Notes: a model not told the origin generated them from the letters alone. DNA of 64,000 bases from Henningerozyma blattae CBS 6284 (GCF_000315915.1 NC_020188.1:1009501-1073500), one strand, 5' to 3'. Positions 48,777 to 60,022 are shown, counted from the first letter of the stretch. Numbers and translations are program-made.

Positions 48777-50585
48777 TCAACACAAATGTGGAACTATAAA
48801 TATTCCGATTAGAAAATGTATTACATATGCAATGGCCCACGATATATAAAGCCATTTGGTTATCATGCACCAATGTACTAAGATGGTGGACTCCATATAA
48901 TTATTTTGTAGCTTAACTAAATGAGAGCTAGTTTCGTATTTTTCAGTGTATGTGATAGTTTGTGCAAATTGCAACTGTTCAACGATACTAGTAAGATTGA
49001 ACTGTGGGATGTCGCAAGCTGTATTAGTTAAGTTATTCCAGCTTGGTACTCCAATAAATGAATTCTTAAATTCTACATTATTAAAATAAGTAGTGAAATT
49101 AGTATTTACCTGGTCGATATAATCATTCATATATGAGAGAACTGTTTGATGGATATTAATAGCTAGGATATCAAATAGCTGTTCCGTTGCTGGTGTTGCT
49201 GTATTTAGGACCAGGCTCTCATTACCTATAGGATATGAATTTACATCGTCTCGTTTTTGGAGACTACTTGTTGACGGTTTATTCGAAAAGTTAATGCTTT
49301 GAAATTTTATGAGGCTAGAAATTAATTGAGTATAAAATACCAGCAGCATAAGCAATATTATCAGCCGTTTATTTAATTTGAAAAACCATACACTGAAGTT
49401 ATTGATTTTTTTTTGGTTACCCTTACGACCAAAATATTTCAGTAAATGTCTAGTTAAACACCAAATAATAATATTCTCAATAGTGTAGCTGATATTCTTA
49501 ATGAATATTCGTAGTTCTGCAAATGAAGGGTCAGAAAATTGAATTGTATAGGAATTTGGCTGATGTTTTTCGTTTTGAATTTGAAGAAATTCAGTAAATA
49601 ATGCATTAAATTGTTTATTTTGAAGCTTAAATCTTAGGTAGTCATATATTGTTAAAAGTATTATCATAATCAGATATATGAAGGGTAAAATTATCGATAT
49701 AATCTTACATCGTACATAGAAATCAGTTTCCCTGTCGGAGGTGTCACTTACATAGGTTTCATCTCTTTTCTCTAAAATTTGGGGTATAGAGAAGTTATGA
49801 ATACCTGTTGGTAAAAGTATATTAGCATCTATATTGGTGAAATTAATATCATTCCAAATTAAATTTTTCATTGTATCCGAATCATTATCAAATGTGTACA
49901 ATATATTGTCCAAAAAAGTTAAATCTAATGAAATATTATCTATGTCGCTTCTATCGCTACCTATTTGAGCAGCATTCAGCAGATACAATGTAGAAGTTAG
50001 ATTATTAATCTGATCTATTATAGAGTTGTTTTGAGTGATTAACGGATCAATAATGTTGGACTGAAAACCATTTCTAATTAGCCGCAAATTACTGATAGTA
50101 TCTTCTTTGATTGAAGCCCAATTTAAATAAACTGAGCTGTTTAACTTGGAATACCAGTCATCTTTAATATAATTAATAACAGAACGTTCATAAGAATTAA
50201 AGTTATCATTAAGTGCGGAAGTAAGAAAGCTTGTATTTTGTAAGAGAATCGGGCTTTCAGTCACTACCGACGTATATGTAGATATAATATAATTGGAGGT
50301 TGTAACGGTATGAACTGATGTATATGTAGATAAAATATGATTGGAGTTTGTAACGGTATGAACTGATGTTTTGGTTACAGTGCTGGGTTGCAGCGGCTTA
50401 GAATCAGTTTGAGTGATATATTCCAACGTAGATTGGACACTATCATAATGGGTATTCGAATTTTGAAGCAATATATATATAAACCAAACGATGGTAAAGC
50501 TCAAGGAAAGATTGTAAATTAGAAATGGGTGAAATATATTATCTAATAATCGTGAAGCTAATGGTTCAGAATTAAATACCTTCAT
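48777..50585 (-). CDS. PRM2: Prm2, pheromone-regulated multispanning membrane protein
   Basis: 602 codons (S. cerevisiae 656). Prm2 is a pheromone-induced membrane protein of the Kar5/nuclear fusion set, required for efficient nuclear membrane fusion in mating. Four membrane segments are visible: FLIYNLSLSFTIVWFIYIL (about 22-40), IISIILPFIYLIMIILLTI (about 293-312), RLIILLMLLVFYTQLISSL (about 415-433) and a C-terminal WLYISWAIAYVIHFLIGIF. The intervening loops contain many N-x-S/T sequons. Residues about 65-110 carry a short imperfect repeat (TSVHTVT...STYTSV). Sequence conservation is modest, so the identification relies strongly on layout and on position between NOT3 and SPO73 (YIL037C, YER046W). 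Confidence 0.82.
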   Translation of the reverse strand: MKVFNSEPLASRLLDNIFHPFLIYNLSLSFTIVWFIYILLQNSNTHYDSVQSTLEYITQTDSKPLQPSTVTKTSVHTVTNSNHILSTYTSVHTVTTSNYIISTYTSVVTESPILLQNTSFLTSALNDNFNSYERSVINYIKDDWYSKLNSSVYLNWASIKEDTISNLRLIRNGFQSNIIDPLITQNNSIIDQINNLTSTLYLLNAAQIGSDRSDIDNISLDLTFLDNILYTFDNDSDTMKNLIWNDINFTNIDANILLPTGIHNFSIPQILEKRDETYVSDTSDRETDFYVRCKIISIILPFIYLIMIILLTIYDYLRFKLQNKQFNALFTEFLQIQNEKHQPNSYTIQFSDPSFAELRIFIKNISYTIENIIIWCLTRHLLKYFGRKGNQKKINNFSVWFFKLNKRLIILLMLLVFYTQLISSLIKFQSINFSNKPSTSSLQKRDDVNSYPIGNESLVLNTATPATEQLFDILAINIHQTVLSYMNDYIDQVNTNFTTYFNNVEFKNSFIGVPSWNNLTNTACDIPQFNLTSIVEQLQFAQTITYTEKYETSSHLVKLQNNYMESTILVHWCMITKWLYISWAIAYVIHFLIGIFIVPHLC

Positions 50586-50736
50586 ATCCTATTAGCCTAT
50601 GTGTTAACTCCATTATCCTTTAACCATTAAACATGAGTGTAATTTTAACTTTCTCTTTATATATATTAATGTAAGAATCACATTTAAAGAATTTGTAAAA
50701 GAATTTGGTAACATTCTATAGTCTGAATTAGATATG

Positions 50737-51177
50737 TTACAGATCTGTTTCAGGTAGCTTAACCCAGATGCGACGGCGGACTAGGCCTTTACTAGACTTC
50801 CACCGATCAGCAATAAATGACCAAGCATAGGTCCAACCTTGATCATCGACATCAGCAAGACCTGTGCCAGATTTTATTTCACCTGACCAGTCCATTGATA
50901 CATACCATTTTTCCTTCGCGTCTAATGGAGTTGTTACTGGATACAGTTCAGTAACTGAATGTAAAGATGAAGAATTTCTTAAAGGAACTAACGATCTCTT
51001 AGTGTGGATAGTAGACTTATCGAATAAAGATAATTGGTAACTAGGTGGATCAACACCTGGTAACAAAAATGAAGTTGAAAAAAACGGGTAGCCAAATAAA
51101 GTTACTCCCCGTTCATTCTGAACCAAAATATCATAAGGTGTTGAATTAAGGAAAGTATTCAGCATATCATAAGACAT
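50737..51177 (-). CDS. SPO73: Spo73, sporulation-specific dysferlin-domain protein
   Basis: 146 codons (S. cerevisiae 143). Spo73 is a meiosis-specific protein that with Spo71 extends the prospore membrane. It consists essentially of a dysferlin (DysF) domain. The visible signature is NERGVTLFGYPFFSTSFLLPGVDPPSYQL near the N-terminus, then KWYVSMDWSG, DDQGWTYAWSF and RRRIWVKLPE near the C-terminus; these aromatic pairs define DysF. No membrane segment is seen. The 3' end of the gene contains the Ste12-type heptamer that lies upstream of PRM2. The place matches YER046W. Confidence 0.92.
   Translation of the reverse strand: MSYDMLNTFLNSTPYDILVQNERGVTLFGYPFFSTSFLLPGVDPPSYQLSLFDKSTIHTKRSLVPLRNSSSLHSVTELYPVTTPLDAKEKWYVSMDWSGEIKSGTGLADVDDQGWTYAWSFIADRWKSSKGLVRRRIWVKLPETDL
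50746..50752 (-). promoter_or_regulatory. Single pheromone response element upstream of PRM2
   Basis: TGAAACA on the minus strand, about 160 bases before the PRM2 start, inside the last codons of SPO73. A single perfect copy in about 200 bases could be chance, but PRM2 is a Ste12 target in S. cerevisiae. Confidence 0.4.
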
Positions 51178-51755
51178 GTTCTATGAATATGTTTTTAAGT
51201 TTCAATGAATGCAGATTTATGACTTCATTTTTTATTATTTTTTTTAAGATATATACCTTATTATATTTGTGGTAGAAATGCGCAGTGAAAAATATGTGAG
51301 CATAAGCCTTATACAAAAGAAGAAAAAAAATTAAGAATATTTTAAATATAAGGTTGAGCAAGTCAAACTAAGTTAAAAAAAAACTATAGCTATATAATAT
51401 TGGGCAAAAAACTAATGGAAAACTCCAGTTTATTATTTCAGAATACTGGGATTCAAGAGAGTTAGACATTGTTTTACAGTGTTTAAGATGTAAAGACGAT
51501 TATCCTATTTTGAAATATATAGTAAATACTATAACTAAAATGAATATATTTCTTAAATAGTGTTTTCGATATAAAAAGAAAAACACATTTTAAACAATAA
51601 GTCACGTGATACAAAGTCTTTTATCACTTAATAAAAAATGGTATAACCATATTCCAACAATACAACTTGTAACTATTGATCTCAGTACTATCCAAACTCT
51701 GAAATACCATCATTGTCCTGTCTGTCTCGTATTAAAACAATTTTCAAGAAATAAA
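51178..51755. other. Intergenic: SPO73 promoter and upstream side of the tRNA pair
   Basis: About 580 AT-rich bases with a GTCACGTGAT E-box at 51601-51610. No gene is seen. I looked for an Ndt80 middle-sporulation element before SPO73 and did not find a clear one. Confidence 0.6.
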
Positions 51756-51827
51756 GCTCGCGTGGCGTAATGGCAACGCGTCTGACTTCTAATCAGAAGA
51801 TTGTGGGTTCGACCCCCACCGTGAGTG
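51756..51827 (+). tRNA. tRNA-Arg (anticodon TCT)
   Basis: 72 bases starting GCTCGCGTGGCGTAATGG. The anticodon loop CTTCTAA gives TCT, and the T-arm is GTGGG-TTCGACC-CCCAC. It is almost identical to the S. cerevisiae tRNA-Arg(UCU). No intron. It is followed after 18 bases by tRNA-Asp with no T run of five in between, the arrangement of the known dimeric tRNA-Arg/tRNA-Asp transcription unit. Confidence 0.97.
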
Positions 51828-51845
51828 CTTTACTTCTTTGTCTTT

Positions 51846-51917
51846 TCCCCGATAGTTTAATGGTTAGAATGGGCGCTTGTCGCGTGCCAGATCGGGGTTC
51901 AATTCCCCGTCGAGGAG
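51846..51917 (+). tRNA. tRNA-Asp (anticodon GTC)
   Basis: 72 bases. The anticodon loop TTGTCGC gives GTC, and the T-arm is CGGGG-TTCAATT-CCCCG. It differs from the S. cerevisiae gene mainly in the acceptor stem: 5' strand TCCCCGA against 3' strand TCGAGGA leaves a C4-A69 mismatch. A T6 terminator follows at about 51922-51927. Probably functional as the second half of a dimeric precursor, but the mismatch is odd. Confidence 0.93.
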
Positions 51918-54900
51918 ATTATTTTTTGAAATTTATGACATGTCACGTGATCGTTTCAACCATTAAAATCAGGACATACACATCCTTACTTCGTTCATAT
52001 ATTTTGGACTCATTAGAAAGTATGATATATATGTAAATTTTCCTGAAGTTTATTTAAGTTTACTTTATGAATGCGTGGAATTCCTTGATTATGCTTGAAA
52101 TGAAAATAGTTTATACTGGAATTGAAGAGAGTCTCACATTATTTAATAATGTATTTTGAAGTAATTTTGGATTACTTCTTTTACATACTCTATAAACATC
52201 TATATTTATTTAAAAAATATGCTCTTTATATAGTAAGCTAAAATAAGCTCCATTGATAAATGTTCTTTAACTCTAAAGAACATTTCTCTTATTTAACTAA
52301 TACCTTAATTATTAACCACAAAACAGGCATGTCAAAATTAAACACTTGATAAAAATGTCTTTTTACGAAATAATTAGAAAATAATAATATTATTTTCCAG
52401 CAGTTTACTAAGCTTAATAAAGTTCTTATGCACATGATAGCGACAATAATGAAATATTAATGAAAATGTTTAGCTTACGTGGAAAAGTATTATTATTTGG
52501 CAAAAATTTAATTAATTTATCTTCGTAACATGATAGCTAATATAGAAAAGCTTCAAGAGGTCTTTTATACTGAAGTGAATATATGCAACACTAATAAAAT
52601 AGCCTTAATAAAACGACACCAGTTTCTAAATAACCATATATATACCAAAAATTTCTAAATAATTGGCACAATACTCATTTTAATGTAATGTTATTTTTTT
52701 GAACTTGCAACTACGTTTACAGCTATTTATTGATTAACGTTATTAAACTCCTTACATGTAAAGTCACTCATTATCTTGTATAGAATTATTGGAAGTGAGT
52801 CATATTTTCCATATTCTTTTAGTTTTTTATATCAATAATGTTTATAATTGATTTTTATAATATAAATTGTTTATAATATTATAGTAATCAACCTGGTTAG
52901 GTATTCAAATTTTACTAAGATCAAAACAAATTATTTCTTTCTAAAGTAATCTTTAAACACGGAATGTAGTATCTTTTATCCCGATGTATTAAGCCTATTA
53001 TGTAAGCTATGGAATTATTTGTTCTTAATTTTAATAGGCATAATATTGTTTGTTTGTTTTTTCTGTAAACAAAGCTTTGAAATAGCTAACATATATGGTT
53101 ATTATCGATAATTTCTATTTTTAATAGTACTAGGTATACTATTTAAATTTTCCTATCTCACCAGATTCAAAAATTGGTTAGTATTCGATTTATATATTGC
53201 CCATAGATAACATGTAATAAGCATATATATCATGGAATATTAAATAAGCTATTTATTTCAGTAATTTTCGAAATGTACAATAAATCAATGGTTAGTTTCC
53301 TCCAAAAGATGATTAGGTACTCAACTAAATACTGAATGTTGGTCATGTTAATCATTCAGAATATTTTTTCTATTTAATTTTATTTGTAGATAGCATATTT
53401 CTTGCTCCTATTAGTAACGGATACTGTGTGTGAACTGAAATCTTTCAAAGTTTTAGATAATCAAATATCGTTACATCTCATTATACAAATAAAAATCCAT
53501 AATAAAACTATAAGCCTCCATATGTTGCTATTTCTTGCCTTTTGTGTAAAGGTTTTATTACATTCTTTTACAGACTAATACTATCGGTGACTGATATTAA
53601 AATAATATCTTAGAATAGCAAGAAATACTGCCGTGTCAACCACGTAAAGTAATTATCTTCTATTAATAAAATACTCTCTAAAAAAATGTACGTAGAGTAA
53701 TAGAAATAATCTCATAATGAAAGGACAAGTACAAGTGGAACAACTTGGTGAGTCTTCAATTGAAGTTCTAGCTAATACAATAATTATTATTTACAATTAA
53801 GAAGATTCGTATCACCTTCAAAATGATATTATTTTCAAAACTATTCTTATATTATTTATAGTGTACGTTAACCAAATAAAAGCATGTTAATTACAATAAA
53901 ATGAAAACTATTACCTAAAAAATTGTATAAAAATTTTACATGGAGACCAAAAAGCTAAGGGTTATTATTATTGGTAAGGCACGTAGCATGTCATAATCTC
54001 CAAGAGTAATATAGTTGCATTCATATCTTATTGTTAATTCAATTACTATCGCGTATGCTCTCGGTAATATATATATAAAAAATTTACTGATCACAATAAA
54101 CTTCATCTATTATATTAACTAATAATATTGGTTCGGATCACATGAAGGTATTCGATTTTAAAATATAGAATATATACTTACTATGATACTTGTTTATATA
54201 TTATTATTTATTGTTAATAACATTCAAACATTTATCTAATTATATTAGTAATAATTTATTAAATTATATTATAAATAGTACATAATATATTTTATGTTAA
54301 TTATATTTTATAATAATAAATTTGCTAATTATATAATCACGTGAGCTACTTTTTTGACATTCACTATTTGATTAACTTTTGTTAATTGTATAGCCATATA
54401 TAAAGCTAGCTACAATGAATATTATATATAATAAATCACATAATTCTTAAATCTAATTGACCTAGTAACACAATGTTAATATGCTCATATTTGTTATATA
54501 GTTTCATCTGGTAAATTCTAGTCATGATTTCATCATAATTCAGCACATAGTGTTAGCTTACTCAAACTAAATTATGAAAAAAATTATTATAAGCTATTAA
54601 CATATTGAAAAAATATGGAGACCTAATACATTTTACTACTTATTAATTGAACTGAGTTATGCATACATTTATTTGTAGTTGTAAATTTTCGCTGGGAAGT
54701 CATTCGTAATTTTACAATGGGATAGGCTCAATAGTTAAAAAGGAATATATGAGAGCCACTCTATAGATTTTTTTTTGCTCTACTTTTGGAAATAGCTCAT
54801 AAATTAGTTTTTTCTGAATACCAGTATGTACCTACCCTATAAAACTGAAATTTCTATTATATATGATGGTTTTAAACCGACAAAATATTATCAGTAAAAG

Positions 54901-57900
54901 ATAGAATGTTATAAACTATACTTACAATTTGGAATTTAATTATGAATAAGTCTCATTAACGTTATATATATTCAAATTTTCTACTATCCTCATCCTAATA
55001 TCATTCATAAAAAGTTAGAATGAATTGATTTTGAAATTTGGCAGATCAGGTTGGGTTCTACAATACTTGATTATCAATAAATATAGAATTAGAATTCTTT
55101 TTAAGTTTTCTGATAGAGTAGATTATCTATATAACATTTATTATTTGACTATATATTTAGAGTTAAAAAGTAAAAATATATAAGTTTACATTAAAATTTT
55201 TAAAACAGTTTTCCTTATGAATCTAGTATTTTATTTGATAGGAAAGTGATGATATTATCATTCATTCAGTTAATAGTTTTTTGTTCTAAACTTCTAGGAG
55301 TTTCTATCTAGCCAATCCTTGCCCATTATATCTATATTTAAACTATTTTCAGTTTTATATTACAATAACTTCTTTATATTATTTAGGAATAGTAAAAATA
55401 TTCCCATTTAATTTTTAGTAAAAGAAAGTATGTTAAATAAAATGTTTAGATTTAACAGTTTTACTTTTAATAAAGTTTAGTAAGAATTGACGCTTTGAAA
55501 TATGGATAAATTTCTCATGGATTTCTTAAATTTATAAAACTAAAGGTGGTAATTTTTAATTTTTTTAGAATAATAATCTCTAAATTAGTATGTAATCTCT
55601 TTTAAATTATCTTTATCTTTAATCTTTCCTACATAGGTAGTTGAAAAGATGTACCTACGTCAGATGCTTGTTGTATCATCTCATACATTTAGCTTTTTGT
55701 TAATCATTTACGAAAAGCACTCATTCTGCGAATACATTACTTTTTGGTTTTTTTTCATTCATTTCTGGTTTAATTGTTCTTTTAAACTGACATTGTTTAT
55801 ATTATTGATTAGGGTGCTCTGAATTATCAGTTTGTTTAGCTTCTTTTTGTAATATTATTCATTTAACTTATTTTCAAAATAATATAAACAAAACGTAAAA
55901 AAACAACAATAATATTTAATTAAATACCCAACATTCTTTTATGAGACTAGAAAAAATGTCAATTTTGTGAAACAAATTTGAAAATATTTGTGTAAATGCA
56001 TTCTTCTTTTCGCTTAATATTAATATTCACATATTTCAAGCTACTAACGTCATCACTACGATGTATATGTTAATCAAAGATAAACTTTTAGAGTACAATT
56101 TACCAAGAAATAAAGGATGAACGTAATATACCAGTCTTAAATATAATTTTCTTAGTAGACTTTATAACCATTCATATACTGTGATATTGAGCATACTGTA
56201 ATATTGAGCATACTGTAATAATAATATAACTGACCAGCGGTCGAACTGTTCAAAATATTGTTGCTGATAGTTTAATCTTAGTTAAGTAATCTGTTTGCAT
56301 AATTATTACATTATTAGTATAAAAAAATCTCCTTGCTTCTTTCGAAAGGGAATATATAATATATACAGGATATACAGTGAACAGCTATAAACTTTTGGGA
56401 TATTTTCGTGGTAATTTATACTCCAAAAATGGACAGATCCACCATCAACGAATTGATGGTCTGATATTAAAATAGAACCTATCACATCCTAATACCTTCT
56501 TAATATCACTACTTGGGTATTTTTAGTAGTGAGGCCACGTATGCTTAATGCATGTTGGATTATTTATTATATTAAGTTGTTATTAGTTGTTGTATAAAGC
56601 AACTATTACGACTAAATTCATACTTTATTAGCTGTTAACACAAACCCACGACTTATGACACATAATGCCACATAATGCCACAGCTCTGACAATAACCCAT
56701 TAAGCTGTAAAGGTATAGAAGACTATATATGTGTACATTAACTTTAAAGTATGAAGCATATATTTTTTACTGTGAGAGTAGCTGATGCCAACAATATTTC
56801 ACTTATATCCCAAGATCTTCAATTGAATTTTTAATATAAACTAATTTTGTAAAATGTTAATATAAACCTATTTAACTTTGTGATTTTTATCCAACAGTAT
56901 CCAACAGCTGGTTAGTACTTTCTAATCTAAAACTTTTGAACATTAAAAAAACTTCATAAGAGTGTATGGTTGAAGATGTTTTTCTTGAGTGGTCTAAAGT
57001 ATTTCAATATTGTAGGATCTTTTCTAGGTAACTCTTTAATTCTGGTAAAAACAATATATGATATACAAAAGGACATAGTAAGTTACATTCTACCTCTGCC
57101 ATACGATTCTTAATCCAGACAATTATATATACCTAAATACAAATTGCCATAATTGTTTCTGTATGCAGTTACTAATAAAAGTTCAGCTGCTAATCACAAA
57201 TATATTACTATTCTTCGTCTTTAGAGGCACAATGTTAGAGATATATTTAAAGAAATGAACTAGGAAAAATAACTAGAGTATATTTAATTTACAGTAGCTA
57301 ACGGTATTTTTTAAAAAAAAATTAAATATTGAGGTTAAGAATATAGAAATAAATCCTTTAAGAATGTAAGTTTATAATAGTAGCAAGTATTCAAACGGAT
57401 TATATTCAATATGCTGTATTACATCTTCACAGTATTCATTTTGAAGTATTTAACTACCAAAGTAATAAAATAATTTTCTGCTTGAATATGTATGGCATAC
57501 AATGATATTTTTAAAAGCAATCTAATATTAAAATCAGTATACAACTCTATCTGTTCCTCGGTATTATTTGTGCCAATAAATGAAATTATGGTTACATATT
57601 TACACTATGACTATAATTAAAGTTATAATGTGATAAGTTTTGAAGATTTCTTCTAAAGCAACTAGTATAGAGTCCATAATAATATTATTTTTTGCAATCT
57701 TGATTATTAATTTAATTATTTATATTAATTGAATAGAGAAAATAAATTTAAATATTACATGTTTAACTTGTTATATAATTTAAATTTAATTAACATATAA
57801 TCTAAACCATATTTGATAGATTTTATTATATACATATAATTATATATATATATATATGTTATAATATCAAAAAAATACTGAACCAGTACTTAAACTATAT

Positions 57901-58196
57901 ATACGTAAAGTTTAAAATGTAAAAAAACACAGTTAATAATTGTTATAAGAATAATTAATAGTTAAAGAAAAAGGAATACAGTTCTTATAAATTTTTAGTT
58001 AAATTTATCTATATTTTATTGATAATTATAGTAAATGAGGGAAAATGAAATGAAATGGAAGGAAAAAAAAGTAACACATATGGTAACACATAGCGATGAT
58101 ATAATATAAGTAATAAAACAGTTAGTCATATTAAGGAGTACCAATTAGAGAAACTTTTTATCAGAAGACAGTTGAGTAAGTAATACATAAAAAAGG
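51918..58196. other. 6.3-kb gene desert around the centromere
   Basis: No supported protein gene. It is about 25% GC in lines I counted. It holds the GTCACGTGAT at 51942-51951, the centromere candidate at 54131-54344 and a 17-bp tandem repeat near 56177-56222. A possible degenerate LTR start (TGTTGTATAAAGCAAC) lies at about 56590. No convincing relic of a gene was found. Confidence 0.65.
54131..54344 (-). other. Probable point centromere (CDEI-CDEII-CDEIII on the minus strand)
   Basis: On the minus strand a CDEI-like TCACGTG (54336-54343 on plus, ATCACGTG) is followed by about 185 bases that are close to 90% A+T (19 G/C counted in 54151-54335). Then comes TTCATGTGATCCGAA (complement of 54132-54146), which matches the CDEIII consensus TTTATGnTTTCCGAA at 11 of 14 defined positions, including the essential CCG. 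Order, orientation and AT-rich spacer all fit a point centromere. The CDEII is about twice that of S. cerevisiae and nearer to that of Kluyveromyces. CDC10, CIT1 and RVS161, which flank CEN3 or CEN14 in S. cerevisiae, begin 4 kb away. Confidence 0.75.
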
Positions 58197-59180
58197 TTAA
58201 TGTTGGTAAGTACTATTAGTAGTTGACATATGAGCAGATGCACGACTATTGGCATTTTCCTTTAAAGCTAATAATTGTCTTGCCCTGAAACCTTCGTAAT
58301 GAACGAATGAAGTTGTTTCAATTAAATCTTGTAAATGAGTTCTAATCAAAAATTCTCTTAAATAGACAAATTCACATTGATTAATATCATCTATATTAAT
58401 TAATCCCCAACGAGTCTTTCTACCTCTAAAAGTTTCACCATTTGCTTCAATTTCTCTTTCTGCCCCAACTACAGCGAATGGAACAATTGATCTTATACTT
58501 TGATTTAATTCTATTTCATCATCTTCTAAATCTGAAGAATCATAAGGATAAATTCTTAAATGATATTTTTTAAATTCTCTTTGAACGATTCTTCTAAATC
58601 TTGTTCTTTCAGATAAAGTTAAAGTATCAGATTTCCCAATGACTGGAATAACGTTTGCGATTTCAGTTAATTTTTGCAATACAACTACATCTAATTTAGA
58701 CAAACCTTTACCGTTTGGTTGTAAGAAATATAAGATTGCATGAACACGACTATCAGGGATATGCCTTTCTCTATTAGTGGTCAATTCTTTACGCAAATAT
58801 TGAGAATGTTGTTCTTTAATATATTTAACAATTGGTTCCCATGCTTTATCATTGTTGATATGATCACCAAAACCTGGAGTATCGATGACATTTACGTTTA
58901 AACGAACTTTATCTTCAGCTAAGGCATGAGTGGAGACTCTAATTTCAGTAGTTTTTGAGACTGGCAATTGAGTAATATCTTTACCTGTGGAGGAATCAAT
59001 TAAATGAGATGCAAATAAAGTGTTAATTAGAGTACTTTTACCTAAACCAGAACTACCTACTACCATAATATTGAATTGGAAACCTTTCTTTAATAGACGA
59101 TGTTCAATTTGATTTGTAATAGTATCGAACCCGACATAAGAAGATGGTTGAATTGGATTGATTGTATTTGAATTCATCAT
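58197..59180 (-). CDS. CDC10: Cdc10, septin
   Basis: 327 codons (S. cerevisiae 322). It is the central septin of the bud-neck filament octamer; needed for cytokinesis scaffolding. A short N-terminus is followed by the P-loop GSSGLGKST at residues 42-50. The G3 motif DTPGFGDHINN, the septin stretch RVHAILYFLQPNGKGLSKLD and GKSD (G4-like) follow. The septin unique element appears as RGRKTRWGLINIDDINQCEFVYLREFLIRTHLQDLIETT. There is no C-terminal coiled coil, as is typical of Cdc10 and unlike Cdc3, Cdc11 and Cdc12. In S. cerevisiae CDC10 (YCR002C) is the first essential gene beside CEN3. Confidence 0.96.
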   Translation of the reverse strand: MMNSNTINPIQPSSYVGFDTITNQIEHRLLKKGFQFNIMVVGSSGLGKSTLINTLFASHLIDSSTGKDITQLPVSKTTEIRVSTHALAEDKVRLNVNVIDTPGFGDHINNDKAWEPIVKYIKEQHSQYLRKELTTNRERHIPDSRVHAILYFLQPNGKGLSKLDVVVLQKLTEIANVIPVIGKSDTLTLSERTRFRRIVQREFKKYHLRIYPYDSSDLEDDEIELNQSIRSIVPFAVVGAEREIEANGETFRGRKTRWGLINIDDINQCEFVYLREFLIRTHLQDLIETTSFVHYEGFRARQLLALKENANSRASAHMSTTNSTYQH

Positions 59181-60022
59181 ATTGTTATAAAATGAGTATA
59201 TTTTAAATGAAGTGAATGTTTCCGTTTATTTTAATTTGGCTATTTTTTTTTTGTCTTTGACAGAAGAAAAAACAATGAGAGGTTGTGTAACGGTAAGGAT
59301 AATTTATGTAAAGGAAATTATCTTATTGAATTATCTTCTAAAGAATGTTGATATTTTTACACAAGTACGTGATTTTTTCTTTTAATATTTAAATTTTAAA
59401 TTTTGATTTTATTTTTAAATTATGTGTTTTTTCTTACTTTTAAAGATGTTTACACTGAGTATCCTAGTATGTTGTGTGTATGTATTATACTAATTTTCAA
59501 TTTTCCCATTATTATTAGGTAGGTTCACACTAAATCAAAAAAAAAAATAAAAAATTAAATTAAACGGTCAAATTTTCTGTTTTTGTGATCTCGAGGGATA
59601 ATGAATCTAATTAGGAAATCTCGTGCGTAATGACCCAAAAGTTATCCAAGTTGGGAAATATTTCTCAAATGGAGAAAACAAAAACAAAGACACGAAGGTA
59701 ATGAAAGTATTTATTTTAAGGAGATTATTTAGGGGAGAAGAGGAGAAGGGAGTGGAATTCATTACTTTGTTTAATTTAGAATATATAGATATATATAAGA
59801 TATAAATAGGACATATGCGTTAGAGATAATATCTTTCAAATAAAGAAAAAAAAGAGGAATGAAGAGGAGAATAATCATAATAAAAAAAACTAATAATAAA
59901 AACTAAAAAAAGCTTGAATTTTTTCTAATGTTTGAAACGTTTTTACTTTGTTCAAAAGCGTCTTTTTAAATTGTTTTTTTTTATTTTAATTCATAAATTT
60001 TTTATTGTTTACTATTCAATCA
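59181..60022. other. Intergenic: CDC10 promoter and CIT1 3' region
   Basis: About 840 AT-rich bases, with A runs near 59539-59547. The plus-strand frame 59623-59805 has no recognisable product. MRPL32 and YCP4, found here in S. cerevisiae, are absent. Confidence 0.55.

Noticed and set aside
51942..51951. GTCACGTGAT as an alternative CDEI of the centromere
   Set aside because: The sequence beside it is not AT-rich enough for CDEII and no CDEIII-like CCG element follows at a fitting distance.
56560..56640. Possible degenerate LTR beginning TGTTGTATAAAGCAAC
   Set aside because: Only the first 16 bases resemble the LTR ends at 34089 and 34942; no matching right end or target duplication was found.
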